A stretch of DNA of 64,000 bases from Azonexus sp. (GCA_030696345.1 JAUYSK010000016.1:496001-560000), one strand, 5' to 3'. Counted from the first letter of the stretch, positions 8,269 to 16,870 are shown. Program-made: numbers and translations. The notes: generated from the sequence alone by a model not told the origin.

Positions 8269-8295
8269 GGTGTCAACCTATGTCAGGACGGGTCA
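8269..8295 (-). repeat. Right terminal inverted repeat of the IS
   Basis: Reverse complement begins TGACCCGTCCTGA and ends TTGACACC. It is followed by the CAG target duplication at 8296-8298. Confidence 0.9.
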
Positions 8296-8304
8296 CAGCG
8301 TTGC

Positions 8305-9174
8305 TTACTGGACTTGCTGAATTCCGGCCAGTGTCCAGCCACGGCTACCGTCGGCCGGCTTGGTCATGTTCCAGATTTCGTCGAACGGCGCCGTTGCTGC
8401 ATCCTTTTCCTCGCGGATCAGGCCGTGGAAGCGAACGCTGACGATGTAACGAGTCGCGTCCTCGGCAACGTCCAGGACTTCGGCATTGAGCTGGACGACA
8501 TCGGTTTCCTGCTTGGCAGCACCGCGTTCGCCCATGCCCATCTTGATCTCGGCAAACATTTCCGGCGTCGTGAATTCGCGGATGTCGTCGAGATTGCCGG
8601 CATCGTTGGCGGCCTGCAGGCGAATGAAGTTGACCTTGGCATTGCGGGCGAAACCATCGACGTCGAAGTCAGCCGGGATTCTGTTGTTGCCTGAGGCCAC
8701 CGGGGCGGCAAAGGAGCCGCCGCCAGCCGATGGGAATTCGGGCGCAGGCGGGGCGGCGCGCTCAAAACTGTTACCCGTGCCGGCGTACTGCATGCCTCCC
8801 GTTTGAGCAGCTGCGGCTTTCTTGCGCATGAAATAGCCGACCACCATAACCACGGCCAAAATCAGCAGACCGATCATCATCATGTTGGCGAGGCCTTCAC
8901 CAAAACCGAAATGCGAAGCCAGTGCTGCCAGGCCAAGGCCGGCGGCCAGGCCAGCCAGCGGGCCCATCCAGGAACGTTTCGGTTGTGCGGCCGGCGCAGC
9001 AGCAGGTGCGGCAGTCGGAGCTTGTTTGGCGGCAGAGGGCGGGGCGCTGGGGGCGACCGACTGGCGTTGCATGCCGGTCGAGCCACCGCCACCCAGGCGT
9101 TTGGCTTCGGCATCACTGATGTTCAGCGTAAAGCCGAGCACCAGAGCGGCAGCCATCAAGGCGAAATTCTTCAT
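8305..9174 (-). CDS. Tim44-like domain membrane protein
   Basis: A 289-residue protein: N-terminal signal sequence (MKNFALMAAALVLGFTLNISDAEA), a low-complexity Ala/Pro linker (about residues 35-68), two hydrophobic segments (GPLAGLAAGLGLAALASHF and MMMIGLLILAVVMVVGYFM), then a C-terminal Tim44-like domain from about residue 170 (FARNAKVNFIRLQAANDAGNLDDIREFTTPEMFAEI). Bacterial members are poorly characterised envelope proteins. The IS inserted only 9 bp beyond its stop codon, parting it from its terminator. In minus-strand order the next gene is the yidD-like one. Confidence 0.88.
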   Translation of the reverse strand: MKNFALMAAALVLGFTLNISDAEAKRLGGGGSTGMQRQSVAPSAPPSAAKQAPTAAPAAAPAAQPKRSWMGPLAGLAAGLGLAALASHFGFGEGLANMMMIGLLILAVVMVVGYFMRKKAAAAQTGGMQYAGTGNSFERAAPPAPEFPSAGGGSFAAPVASGNNRIPADFDVDGFARNAKVNFIRLQAANDAGNLDDIREFTTPEMFAEIKMGMGERGAAKQETDVVQLNAEVLDVAEDATRYIVSVRFHGLIREEKDAATAPFDEIWNMTKPADGSRGWTLAGIQQVQ

Positions 9175-9282
9175 CGTTGTCTCCGTATGGAAAAAGTTAC
9201 GAAGCGTAGTTTAACCGTGTCTGGCGTGCCGGAAAAATGATATTAAATCGCAGTTACTCTTCGTAAAAGCCGAACTGCCTGA

Positions 9283-10587
9283 TCAACTGAAAACTGCGGC
9301 AACGGCAACCGGGTTGGAGGGGAAGTAGAAATGGACGTAGGAAGCCGTCAGGCGCTGACGCCGATAGATGGCTTCACCTTCCCGGCCTTCGGCCGTTTGT
9401 GCCCGGGTGAGCGGGGCAAGCGAGGTTTCACTCTTTGAGTAGTGGAAGGTGTGGCCGGCGAGAAGACCTTCCGGCAATTCGACGAACTGGGTGCCAAGCG
9501 CTGCCAGGCGCTGCTGCATTACCGCACGGCCCGGCAACAGGCCGGCGAAGTGATGCTCCTGGCCGGCTTTGTCGATGACCTGTTCGAACAGGCTCATCAT
9601 GCCGCCGCATTCGGCAAGAATCGGCTTGCCGGCGTCAGCATGGGTATGTAGTGCAGCCCATAGCGTGCGGTTTGCGGCCAGTGCTGTGGCGTGCAGTTCG
9701 GGGTAACCACCGGGCAGCCAGACGGCATCGCATTCGGGGAGTGAGTCGCCCGCCACCGGCGAGAAAAGGCGCAGTTCTGCCCCAAGTGTCACGAGTGTTT
9801 CGAGATTGGCCGGGTAGATGAAGCCATAGGCAGCATCGCGGGCGATGGCGATGCTGCGGCCGGCAAGCAGCGGCTTGATCGTGGGCGATGGAGCGTCTTC
9901 GAAAAACACCGGTTTTGGCAGGTCGACCGCGCCCCGAAGGAAGCACTCTTGGGGTGCAGCACTTGCCGCCAAAGCATCGGCCAGCTTGTCGAGACGGGCT
10001 TCAAGGTCTTCGATTTCAGTCGCTTGCAACAGGCCGAGGTGGCGTTCGGGCAGACTGTCGCTGCTTTTGGGCAGGGCGCCAAACCAGTCCATGCCCGCTG
10101 GCAGGCTGTCGCGCAGCATCTCGGTGTGGCGTTCGCTGCCGACCCGATTGGCCAGCACGCCGGCAAAGGGCAAACCGGCGCGATAGCTGGCGAGGCCGTG
10201 GGCGACCGCACCGAAAGTCTGGGCCATGGCGCCGGCATCGATCAGCGCCATGACGGGAATGCCGAAGCGCGTGGCGATGTCGGCGGCCGAAGGCTGGCCA
10301 TCGAACAGGCCCATCACGCCTTCGACCAGGATCAGGTCGGAGTCTGCGGCGGCGCGAGCCAGTCGCCAGCGCGCATCTGCTTCGCCACACATGCCGAGAT
10401 CGAGGTTCTGGCATGGTCGACCGCTGGCCATGGCATGAATCTGCGGATCAAGAAAATCCGGGCCGCATTTGAAAACGGTGACGCGCCTTCCTTGTCGGGC
10501 GTGCAGGCGAGCAAGTGCCGCAGTGACGGTGGTCTTGCCCTGACCTGAAGCCGGGGCAGCAATGAGTAGCGCCGGGCACGCAATCAT
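9283..10587 (-). CDS. cobB: Cobyrinate a,c-diamide synthase
   Basis: ATP- and glutamine-dependent amidation of cobyrinate side chains a and c in B12 biosynthesis (CobB/CbiA). The 434-residue protein has the N-terminal dethiobiotin-synthetase-like nucleotide site (APASGQGKTTVTAALARLH) and LVEGVMGLFDG, and the C-terminal class I glutamine amidotransferase with nucleophile LAECGGMMSLFE and a distal histidine in GHTFHYSKSE. Its ATG overlaps the last base of the cobO stop, so translation is probably coupled. Last gene of the riboswitch-controlled operon. It is distinct from the NAD-dependent deacylase also called CobB. Confidence 0.95.
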   Translation of the reverse strand: MIACPALLIAAPASGQGKTTVTAALARLHARQGRRVTVFKCGPDFLDPQIHAMASGRPCQNLDLGMCGEADARWRLARAAADSDLILVEGVMGLFDGQPSAADIATRFGIPVMALIDAGAMAQTFGAVAHGLASYRAGLPFAGVLANRVGSERHTEMLRDSLPAGMDWFGALPKSSDSLPERHLGLLQATEIEDLEARLDKLADALAASAAPQECFLRGAVDLPKPVFFEDAPSPTIKPLLAGRSIAIARDAAYGFIYPANLETLVTLGAELRLFSPVAGDSLPECDAVWLPGGYPELHATALAANRTLWAALHTHADAGKPILAECGGMMSLFEQVIDKAGQEHHFAGLLPGRAVMQQRLAALGTQFVELPEGLLAGHTFHYSKSETSLAPLTRAQTAEGREGEAIYRRQRLTASYVHFYFPSNPVAVAAVFS

Positions 10588-11177
10588 CAGAATTCGAGGC
10601 CGGGCATGGCCTTGATGCCGGCTTGGAAGGCGTGCTTTTCCATGCCGATGTCGCTGACCGTATCGGCTGCATCACGCAGGGCTTGCGGCGCGGCACGGCC
10701 GGTGATGATGACATGCTGCATGCGGGGGCGGGACTGCAGCCGGGCAATGACGGCGTCGAGTTCAAGCCAGCGGTATTTGAAGGCGTAGGTCATTTCATCG
10801 AGGACGACGAGGCCGATCTCCGGATTGCACAAATGGGCACTGGCAATTTCCCAGGCGTGCTGGGCCGCCTTCGCATCGCGCTCCTTGTCCTGGGTTTCCC
10901 AGGTAAAGCCCTCGCCGCCAACATGCCAGGCGACGCCTGGCTGCTGGCGGAAGAAGGCTTCTTCGCCGGTATCAGAGCGCCCCTTGACGAACTGGACGAC
11001 GCCAACCTTGAGTCCGTGGCCGAGAGCTCGGGCGACGACGCCAAAGGCCGCTGAGGACTTGCCCTTGCCATTGCCGGTGTTGACCACCAGAACGCCCCGT
11101 TCTTCGAGCGCTGCCGCAATCTTGTCGTCAACGACGGCCTTCTTCTTTTGCATGCGTTCTTCGTGAGTGACTGCCAT
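10587..11177 (-). CDS. cobO: Cob(I)yrinic acid a,c-diamide adenosyltransferase
   Basis: Transfers the adenosyl group from ATP to Co(I) of corrinoids (CobO/BtuR/CobA type). The 196-residue product has the P-loop VVNTGNGKGKSSAAFG, KVGVVQFVKG, and the LVVLDEMTYAFKYRWL and HVIITGRAAP motifs of the family. The start MAVTHEERMQKKKAV at 11177 is chosen because the longer frame reads into btuD; the gap to the btuD stop is only 4 bp. Together with cobB it allows salvaged or partly made corrinoids to become coenzyme B12, which methylmalonyl-CoA mutase encoded 10 kb away requires. Confidence 0.95.
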   Translation of the reverse strand: MAVTHEERMQKKKAVVDDKIAAALEERGVLVVNTGNGKGKSSAAFGVVARALGHGLKVGVVQFVKGRSDTGEEAFFRQQPGVAWHVGGEGFTWETQDKERDAKAAQHAWEIASAHLCNPEIGLVVLDEMTYAFKYRWLELDAVIARLQSRPRMQHVIITGRAAPQALRDAADTVSDIGMEKHAFQAGIKAMPGLEF

Positions 11178-11181
11178 TTTC

Positions 11182-11955
11182 CTATTCCGGGATGAAGCAG
11201 CGATGGTTGCCGTCTTCAAGCTGACGCAGGCCATAGCCGTAAAGTTCAGACAGCGTTTTTGCCGTCAAAATCGTGTCGACCGCACCAGTCTCGGTGCGGC
11301 CATCGCCATGTAGCAACAGAGCCCGGTCGCAGAAACGATGCGCCAGTGCCGGGTCGTGCAGCACCATGATGATGCCGGCGCCACAGTCACGCGCCGCCCC
11401 GGAAAACAGTTCAAGGACGGCCATCTGGTGATTGAGGTCAAGGTGCGACAGCGGCTCGTCAAGCAGGTAAAGCGGTGCGGCTTGAGTCAGCAGTGTGGCA
11501 ATCGCCAGCCGTTGCCGCTCGCCACCGGAGAGGGTGAATATCTGCCGCGCCTCCATGCCCTGCAGACCGACTGACGCCAGCGCACTACGGGCCAGTTCAG
11601 CGTCACGGGTGGTTTCCCAGTCCCAGCGGCCAAGATGCGGGTGCCGCCCGGTCAGGGCAGTTTCCAGTACTGTAGAGCCAAATGGATCCGCCTGAAATTG
11701 CCCCAGCCAGGCGCGTCGCAGGGCAGCCTGGCGTGGCGGCATCAGGGCGGCATCCTCGCCGTCGAGCAATAAAGCACCGGCCGTTGGCTTGCGCAGGCCT
11801 GCCAGTGTCGATAGCAGCGTCGACTTTCCTGCGCCATTGCGCCCAAGAATCGCCAGGCTCTCACCCGGGCTGACCACCAGATCAAGCGAGTCGACCACGC
11901 AGCGACCACCGATTTCGACCACCAGTTGCCTGGATTCGATCAACGGGCTGCTCAT
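11182..11955 (-). CDS. btuD: Corrinoid ABC transporter ATP-binding protein
   Basis: A 257-residue FecE/BtuD-type ATPase energising corrinoid import across the inner membrane. Walker A is LGRNGAGKSTLLSTLAG, the ABC signature is TLSGGERQRLAIATLL, and Walker B is LYLLDEPLSHLD; the H-loop histidine is in MVLHDPALAHR. The start overlaps the btuC stop as ATGA. Its assignment to B12 rather than iron siderophores rests on the riboswitch and the cob genes in the same operon. Confidence 0.92.
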   Translation of the reverse strand: MSSPLIESRQLVVEIGGRCVVDSLDLVVSPGESLAILGRNGAGKSTLLSTLAGLRKPTAGALLLDGEDAALMPPRQAALRRAWLGQFQADPFGSTVLETALTGRHPHLGRWDWETTRDAELARSALASVGLQGMEARQIFTLSGGERQRLAIATLLTQAAPLYLLDEPLSHLDLNHQMAVLELFSGAARDCGAGIIMVLHDPALAHRFCDRALLLHGDGRTETGAVDTILTAKTLSELYGYGLRQLEDGNHRCFIPE

Positions 11956-12929
11956 TTCGGCTGCCTTGAGAGCAGGAACAGGAAAACCGGCACACCGATC
12001 AGCGCCGTCAGCACGCCAACCGGCAACTGTTGCGGTGCGATTACCGTGCGCGCCAGCGTGTCAGCCAGCACCAGCAAGGCACCGCCAGCCAGTACCGAGG
12101 CCGGCAGCAACAGGCGCTGGTCGTTGCCGGTCGCCAGTCTTACCAGATGCGGCACGACAAGTCCGACAAAGCCGATCGAGCCGGCAGTCGTCACCGACGC
12201 CGCCGTGGCCAATGAAGCCAGCAGGTAAATGGCGTAGCGCAGTCTGGTTACTGCAACGCCCAGTGCTTGTGCCTGCATCAGTCCGCGCGACAACAGGTTG
12301 AGTTCGCGGGCGAAAGGCATCGCCAGGCAAAGAGCAATCGCCAGCACGATGAGTGGTGGCCAGGAACTGCCCGCCTGCGACAGATCGCCCATCAACCAGA
12401 AGAGCATGCCGCGCAGTTTGGTGTCAGGGGCGAGTGCCAGCATCAGCGCAACCAGCGCACCGCAACCGGCAGCGACGATAACGCCGGTCAGCAGCAAACG
12501 TGTCTGGGTCCAGCTACCATCACCATGCGCCAGGCCGAAGACCAGGAACATGGCAGCGAGCGCGCCGGCGAAGGCGAGGCCATCAATGCCCAGTGTTGGC
12601 AACCCGACCAATATGGCGAACATGGCACCAACACCCGCTCCGCCGGAAATCCCCAGTACATAGGGATCGGCCAATGGGTTACGCAACAGTACCTGCATCA
12701 GTGCGCCGGCGAGTGCCAACAGTCCACCGCAGGCGAAGCCAGCCAGCGCCCTTGGTAGGCGCAGTTGCAGGACAACATCGCCTGCCCCGCCTTCCTGTCC
12801 GAGCAGGGCGGCCAGCACGTCAGGTGTCGAAACCTTGTAACTACCCACCGTCAGTGCCAGCCCGAAACTCGCCAGCACCAGAAGGCAAAGGCTGGCGAGT
12901 ATCAGGAAAGCGCGGCGGCGAGTAGGCAT
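11952..12929 (-). CDS. btuC: Corrinoid ABC transporter permease
   Basis: A 325-residue FecCD/BtuC-family permease with about ten hydrophobic segments. Diagnostic stretches are LRLPRALAGFACGGLLALAGALMQ, NPLADPYVLGISGGAGVG and IGFVGLVVPHLVR. It lies 6 bp after the btuB stop and overlaps btuD, forming a transport unit with them. No periplasmic corrinoid-binding protein (BtuF) is encoded in this operon or elsewhere in the window. Confidence 0.93.
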   Translation of the reverse strand: MPTRRRAFLILASLCLLVLASFGLALTVGSYKVSTPDVLAALLGQEGGAGDVVLQLRLPRALAGFACGGLLALAGALMQVLLRNPLADPYVLGISGGAGVGAMFAILVGLPTLGIDGLAFAGALAAMFLVFGLAHGDGSWTQTRLLLTGVIVAAGCGALVALMLALAPDTKLRGMLFWLMGDLSQAGSSWPPLIVLAIALCLAMPFARELNLLSRGLMQAQALGVAVTRLRYAIYLLASLATAASVTTAGSIGFVGLVVPHLVRLATGNDQRLLLPASVLAGGALLVLADTLARTVIAPQQLPVGVLTALIGVPVFLFLLSRQPK

Positions 12930-12935
12930 TGAGAC

Positions 12936-14786
12936 TTACTTTGGGTTGTAACGTATGCCGATGAAGGCGTTGGTGGCTGGTGTAGCGTAATCCGCCACGA
13001 GTTCATAATTGCGGTCGAAAACATTGTTGACCCGGGCAAAGACCGACCAGTTTCCAGCAAAGTTGTAGGCGCCGTAAAGATTGGTGATAGCGTAGCCGCT
13101 CATCTTGCGGGAGTTGGCGGCGTCGTCGAAGCGGCGATCGCTGGCATGCAGCTCGACGCGCCATTCCCAGGAACCGATCTGCTGCCCGACGCTGGCTGCC
13201 CCGTAATTGGTGGCGCGGCGGTTCAACTGGCGTCCGCTCTCGGCATCGCGTGGGTCGAGGTAGTTGTAATTGGCCTGCAGGTTGAAGTTGCCGACTTGGC
13301 CTTCGTAAGCCAAGGCCGCACCTTCCAGTCTTGCCTTGCCGACGTTGACCGGCGTGTAGATGAATGAGCCCGGCGCAACCGGGTTCCACGAAATGAGGTT
13401 GTTCACCTGGTTCAAGTACCAGGTCAGTGAGATGTGATGCAGGCCGGTTTCATAGTGCAGGGACGCCTCGCGGTTGCGCGAGGATTCTGGCAGCAGGTCC
13501 GGATTGCCGTAGCTACCACCGGGCTGGGTATAGTAGAGATCGTTGAAGCCGGGAGCCTTGAAGGCAGTGCCGTAGCTGACGTTGGCGCGCCAGTTCTGCG
13601 TGAACCGATAGCCGTAGGCGATTGATCCGGTCGTCTTGTCGCCGAACTGGGAGTTGTTGTCGTAGCGTAGGTTGGCCTGCAGGCGGTGCGACAGATAGCG
13701 ACCGTTCCAGCCAGCGAGTACTGAATCAATGGTTCGCGAATCGACGGGATACTTGCTGGTGCCGCTGACCGACTGGTCGAGCCGTTCGACGCCGAGCAGG
13801 AAGTTGCCGATACCGGTCCTGATATCGTTCTGCCAGGAATACTGGTCCTGGTCGGTGCGGAACAGGCCGCTCTGGACATGGTTGGTAAGGTTTTTCGAAT
13901 CGTCGATGCTGCGGCCGAGGCGCAAGGTACTCGTCCAGTTGCTGGTGAAAGCATTCTTCAGGTAGGTGCTGAAATTCGAGACTGCCAGCTGGTTGCGGTA
14001 GTCCTTGGCCTTTGGACTGCTGTCGTACTTGCTCTCGCCGTCGCTGTAGAAAATGCTGGCGCCAGCTTCATGGCCGGGTGCGAAGGCGTAGGCCAGTCCG
14101 CCAGTCAAGCTCTGGTTCTCGAAACCATCGCGGTCATTGTTGTAGGCGCTGCTTTTCGGATTCTTGATGCTGTTGAAGCCGCCGGTCCTGTAGGTATTGG
14201 CGTTCAGTGAATAGCGCCAGCCGTTCTGACTGCCGGAAAAACCGCCGGTGGCGCTAGACGTGTCATAGCTGCCGCCCGCGACTTCGGCATTCACCTTGAA
14301 CGGTCCGTCGCCCTTGCGGGTGAAAATCTGGATCACGCCGCCGATGGCGTCACTGCCATACAGCGAGGAAGCCGGACCGCGCAGAATTTCGATGCGCTCA
14401 ATCTGGGCTGCCGGAATGCGTGACCAGGAGGACATCTGGTTCAGCGTGGCGGAGCCGGCGCGAATGCCGTCAATCAGGACCAGCGTGTGACCGCTACTGG
14501 TGCCGCGCATGAACACGCTGCCGGTAGCACCATTGCTGCCTTGGGAATAAAACTCGATGCCGGGCTGGCGGGCGAGGATGTCGCCGAGGGTGGATTGGCC
14601 GGCCTGGGCAAGTTCTTCGCTTTCGACAACGGTTACGTCGGAGAGCAACTCCGAACTGCGCATGGCCTGACGTGTCGCGGTGACCATGATGGGGTCAAGG
14701 CGCGCCACCTGCAGTGTTTCGGCCTGTGCCTGAACGGTGAAAATGAGCGGCAGCAGCGCGGCCATCGGCTTCAAACGTGGATACAT
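12936..14786 (-). CDS. btuB: TonB-dependent vitamin B12 outer-membrane receptor
   Basis: A 616-residue outer-membrane receptor. Signal peptide MYPRLKPMAALLPLIFTVQAQA; TonB box-like DPIMVTATR; plug domain with ARQPGIEFYSQGSNGATGS, IRGPASSLYGSDAIGGVIQI-type motifs; C-terminal beta-barrel ending GIRYNPK. Start 14786 is chosen for its ribosome binding site (GGAAAGGAAG) and signal peptide; the frame is open further back to 15038 but there it lies inside the cobalamin riboswitch. Control of this gene by the riboswitch is the main evidence that its ligand is a corrinoid. Confidence 0.93.
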   Translation of the reverse strand: MYPRLKPMAALLPLIFTVQAQAETLQVARLDPIMVTATRQAMRSSELLSDVTVVESEELAQAGQSTLGDILARQPGIEFYSQGSNGATGSVFMRGTSSGHTLVLIDGIRAGSATLNQMSSWSRIPAAQIERIEILRGPASSLYGSDAIGGVIQIFTRKGDGPFKVNAEVAGGSYDTSSATGGFSGSQNGWRYSLNANTYRTGGFNSIKNPKSSAYNNDRDGFENQSLTGGLAYAFAPGHEAGASIFYSDGESKYDSSPKAKDYRNQLAVSNFSTYLKNAFTSNWTSTLRLGRSIDDSKNLTNHVQSGLFRTDQDQYSWQNDIRTGIGNFLLGVERLDQSVSGTSKYPVDSRTIDSVLAGWNGRYLSHRLQANLRYDNNSQFGDKTTGSIAYGYRFTQNWRANVSYGTAFKAPGFNDLYYTQPGGSYGNPDLLPESSRNREASLHYETGLHHISLTWYLNQVNNLISWNPVAPGSFIYTPVNVGKARLEGAALAYEGQVGNFNLQANYNYLDPRDAESGRQLNRRATNYGAASVGQQIGSWEWRVELHASDRRFDDAANSRKMSGYAITNLYGAYNFAGNWSVFARVNNVFDRNYELVADYATPATNAFIGIRYNPK

Positions 14787-14907
14787 GTTTCTTCCTTTCC
14801 CGGCGGGCGTCCCCGCATGCCGGAATAGCATTGAAAAGGAAGCGCTGGGGAGGAAAGGCTGGTCGCAAGAACCGGCACCACAGCCCCGTGGCACTTCCGC
14901 ATGTGTT

Positions 14908-15090
14908 CCAGGCCGGTATCCGGGCTCACAAGTTTTGACGCGTCGCCTTCCCAGGTTTTCACCCAGTGGCCTAATGACGCGCCCGCACTTGCTTACCGTT
15001 GCGGGGGCAGCAGCGGATTTGCCTCTTTCGAGACGCACCGCTTTCCCGTTTAACTGCGCTTGGAAGAACCTTGCACAGCACCTGACACGG
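14908..15090 (-). ncRNA. Cobalamin riboswitch
   Basis: On the minus strand upstream of btuB, all landmark elements are present in order: GGTGCTGTGCAAGG start, GGGAAAGCGGTGC, the CCGCTGCTGCCCCCGCAACGG core, the B12 box AGGCCACTGGG, and the closing GCCCGGATACCGGCC. B12 binding is expected to lower expression of the btuB-btuC-btuD-cobO-cobB operon. The 120 bp between the riboswitch and btuB would hold the expression platform; the 5' side up to 15206 probably holds the promoter and the divergent zapB-like promoter. Confidence 0.95.
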
Positions 15091-15215
15091 GGCGAATTCT
15101 ACATTGCTCCTTGTTGCGGCGCATCAGAAAAGACATATTCATATCCAATAAAGCACTTTGAGAATAATGGCTTAGTCCTTGACCATGCGGCGTTTTTCCC
15201 TCTATAGTGATCGCC

Positions 15216-15413
15216 ATGAATACGGAACTCGAAGCGCTTGAAGCCAAGATTGAACAGGTCGTCGCCCTGGTTCACCAGTTGCGCGCCGAGAATGAAGTGC
15301 TGAAAAACCAGATGGTCGCGGCCGAATCCGAAAGGCTGCATCTGCGGCAGACAATGACCGCTGCGCGCGAGCGCCTGGAAGGCATGATGGACAAGCTGCC
15401 CGAGGATGCCTGA
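15216..15413 (+). CDS. ZapB-like coiled-coil protein upstream of zapA
   Basis: A 65-residue, almost entirely coiled-coil protein (MNTELEALEAKIEQVVALVHQLRAENEVLKNQMVAAE...) of the small family found directly upstream of zapA in beta- and gammaproteobacteria (TIGR02449-like). By position and form it is likely a cell-division accessory protein. The ATG at 15216 is preferred to the GTG at 15207. The stop is 1 nt before the zapA start, suggesting coupling. Confidence 0.85.
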   Translation: MNTELEALEAKIEQVVALVHQLRAENEVLKNQMVAAESERLHLRQTMTAARERLEGMMDKLPEDA

Positions 15414-15414
15414 G

Positions 15415-15750
15415 ATGAGCACCGAGCCGAATTTCCTCGACGTCAAGATCATGGGCCGCGAATATCGCGTTGCCTGCACGCCGGAAGAGCGTGATGCGCT
15501 GCTGCTGGCGGTTGATCTGGTCGACAACAAAATGCGCGAAATCGCTCAGCGCACCAAGAGTACAATCGCCGAGCGCGTGGCCGTGATGGCCGCGCTGAAC
15601 ATCGCTCACGAGCACCTTTCCGTTACGCCTGTTTCGCCCTTGGAAACAGTTGCAGATTCGGTTGATACTTCCGATGCAAAGCGTAGAATCAGTGGCATGG
15701 GAGCACGAATCGATACCGTGCTTGCGCCCCAGCAGAGGCTGGACCTGTAG
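15415..15750 (+). CDS. zapA: Cell division protein ZapA
   Basis: A 111-residue ZapA, which stabilises FtsZ protofilament bundles at mid-cell. Recognisable are the N-terminal DVKIMGREYRVACTPEERDALLLAVDLVDNKM and the central coiled coil with IAERVAVMAALNIAHE. Start at ATG 15415, directly after the ZapB-like gene; the more upstream ATG at 15406 lies inside that gene. 6S RNA follows 35 bp downstream, the conserved proteobacterial arrangement. Confidence 0.95.
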   Translation: MSTEPNFLDVKIMGREYRVACTPEERDALLLAVDLVDNKMREIAQRTKSTIAERVAVMAALNIAHEHLSVTPVSPLETVADSVDTSDAKRRISGMGARIDTVLAPQQRLDL

Positions 15751-15785
15751 TCATCCTCTGCTGATCCCGGCGCCGCCCGCCGAGC

Positions 15786-15960
15786 GTCCCCTGCGGTGTT
15801 TGTTAAGGCCATATATTCCTTGAACCAATGCTAATTGGCATCGGTTGCGGACCATCGAAACCGCTGTTGTGCGCACACTTCGTCGTGTGTGCCTGAAGCG
15901 GGAGGAACGTAGCCACTCTGGACCCAGGTTCAGGATGCCGGCCTGACGGCACTCGCGGGG
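15786..15960 (+). ncRNA. ssrS: 6S RNA
   Basis: Lies directly after zapA, its conserved place. The closing stem is visible (CCCCTGCGGTG near 15788 against CACTCGCGGGG near 15950), as is the typical inner pairing CCTTGAACC (15818-15826) with GGTTCAGG (15927-15934), and a distal hairpin GCACAC-TTCGTC-GTGTGTGC. 6S RNA binds sigma-70 RNA polymerase holoenzyme in stationary phase. Ends are approximate, by structure only. Confidence 0.8.
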
Positions 15961-15980
15961 GCCTTTTTTTGGCCGAGAAA

Positions 15981-16403
15981 ATGAAAAAACTCGTTTCCAT
16001 ACTCTGTTTCACGCTGAGCCTGGCGGCCTGCTCCGCCACCTCTTCCGTTCCCGATGAGCCTTTGCAGGACCGCTACTGGCGGGCCGTTGAAATCGACGGT
16101 CAGGCTGTTCAGGTCACCAACAACCGGGCTGAGCCGCATGTGGTGCTGGCCAAGGATCAACGGGCGCATGGTTCGGATGGCTGCAATCGCTTCAATGGCG
16201 GCTATGACGCGACACAGGGGCTGCGTTTCAGCCGAATGGCATCGACCATGATGGCCTGCATACCCCCGGTCGACGTGATGGCAAGAGCGTTTTCGACGGC
16301 CTTGACCGAAACCGCAAACTATCGGATTCGTGGCAAGCAGATGGAGCTGCTCGACGCGGACGGCAAAGTCCGCATGCGCCTGGAAGCGACTTTCCTGAAG
16401 TGA
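15981..16403 (+). CDS. META/HslJ-domain lipoprotein
   Basis: A 140-residue envelope protein. Signal peptide MKKLVSILCFTLSLAAC with a lipobox LAAC, so a lipoprotein is likely. The META domain follows (about residues 35-138): YWRAVEIDGQAV, then GSDGCNRFNGGYDATQGLRFSRMASTMMACI, the signature of HslJ-like proteins. HslJ relatives are heat-inducible or linked to novobiocin resistance in E. coli; the precise function is unknown. The stop overlaps the GTG start of the EVE-domain gene. The start at 15981 is preferred over the ATG at 15969 because it begins the signal peptide. Confidence 0.88.
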   Translation: MKKLVSILCFTLSLAACSATSSVPDEPLQDRYWRAVEIDGQAVQVTNNRAEPHVVLAKDQRAHGSDGCNRFNGGYDATQGLRFSRMASTMMACIPPVDVMARAFSTALTETANYRIRGKQMELLDADGKVRMRLEATFLK

Positions 16404-16870
16404 AGCAGTTCTGGTTGATGAAGTCGGAGCCTGACGAGGTGTCGATTGACCACCTTGCGGCGCGACCAGGCCAGACCGTGCCCTGGTTCGGTGTCCGGAA
16501 TTACCAGGCGCGAAATTTTCTGCGCGACAGCATGCAAATCGGTGACCAGGCATTCTTCTACCATTCCGGTTGCGCTGTGCCGGGCATTGCCGGCATTTGC
16601 GAGGTCTGTTCCGAACCGTATCCGGACGAAACGCAGTTTGCTGCGGTCAACCCTTATTTTGACCCGAAATCCACGCATGAAAAGCCGCGCTGGTGGCTAC
16701 GCGATGTCCGTTTTGTCAGGAAGACTCGCTTTGTGCCGTTGGCCGAACTGCGAACTTATTCAGAACTTGCTAATATGCGCCTCCTCGCCCGCGGTAATCG
16801 ACTGTCGGTAATGCCAATGACCGATGCTGAATGGGCTTTCGTTACCCAAGAATTGATGGGGCAGCAATGA
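16400..16870 (+). CDS. EVE-domain protein (thymocyte nuclear protein 1-like)
   Basis: A 156-residue single EVE domain, a PUA-like fold that recognises modified bases. The canonical opening MKQFWLMKSEPDEVSIDHL starts from GTG 16400; later motifs are WFGVRNYQARNFLRDSM, FFYHSGCAVPGIAGICEV and WWLRDVRF. The GTG start overlaps the upstream TGA, and its own stop overlaps the TauE start as ATGA, so the three genes are tightly coupled. Bacterial cellular role is not established. Confidence 0.93.
   Translation: MKQFWLMKSEPDEVSIDHLAARPGQTVPWFGVRNYQARNFLRDSMQIGDQAFFYHSGCAVPGIAGICEVCSEPYPDETQFAAVNPYFDPKSTHEKPRWWLRDVRFVRKTRFVPLAELRTYSELANMRLLARGNRLSVMPMTDAEWAFVTQELMGQQ

Larger units (their letters stand above)
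6951..8295 (+). mobile_element. Complete IS3-family insertion sequence (1345 bp)
   Basis: Both ends are visible. The left end TGACCCGTCCTGA (6951) and the inverted right end TGACCCGTCCTGA (ending 8295) agree perfectly for 13 bp, and after a divergent hexamer agree again at TTGACACC, giving imperfect 27-bp terminal inverted repeats. The 3-bp direct repeat CAG flanks the element at 6948-6950 and 8296-8298, consistent with the short target duplications of this family. Inside are orfA, a slippery A-AAA-AAG site and orfB with a DDE integrase core. All parts look intact, so it may be active. Confidence 0.95.

Noticed and set aside
14787..15038. N-terminal extension of btuB by 84 residues
   Set aside because: The extra frame lies in the cobalamin riboswitch; the internal ATG at 14786 has both a ribosome binding site and a signal peptide.
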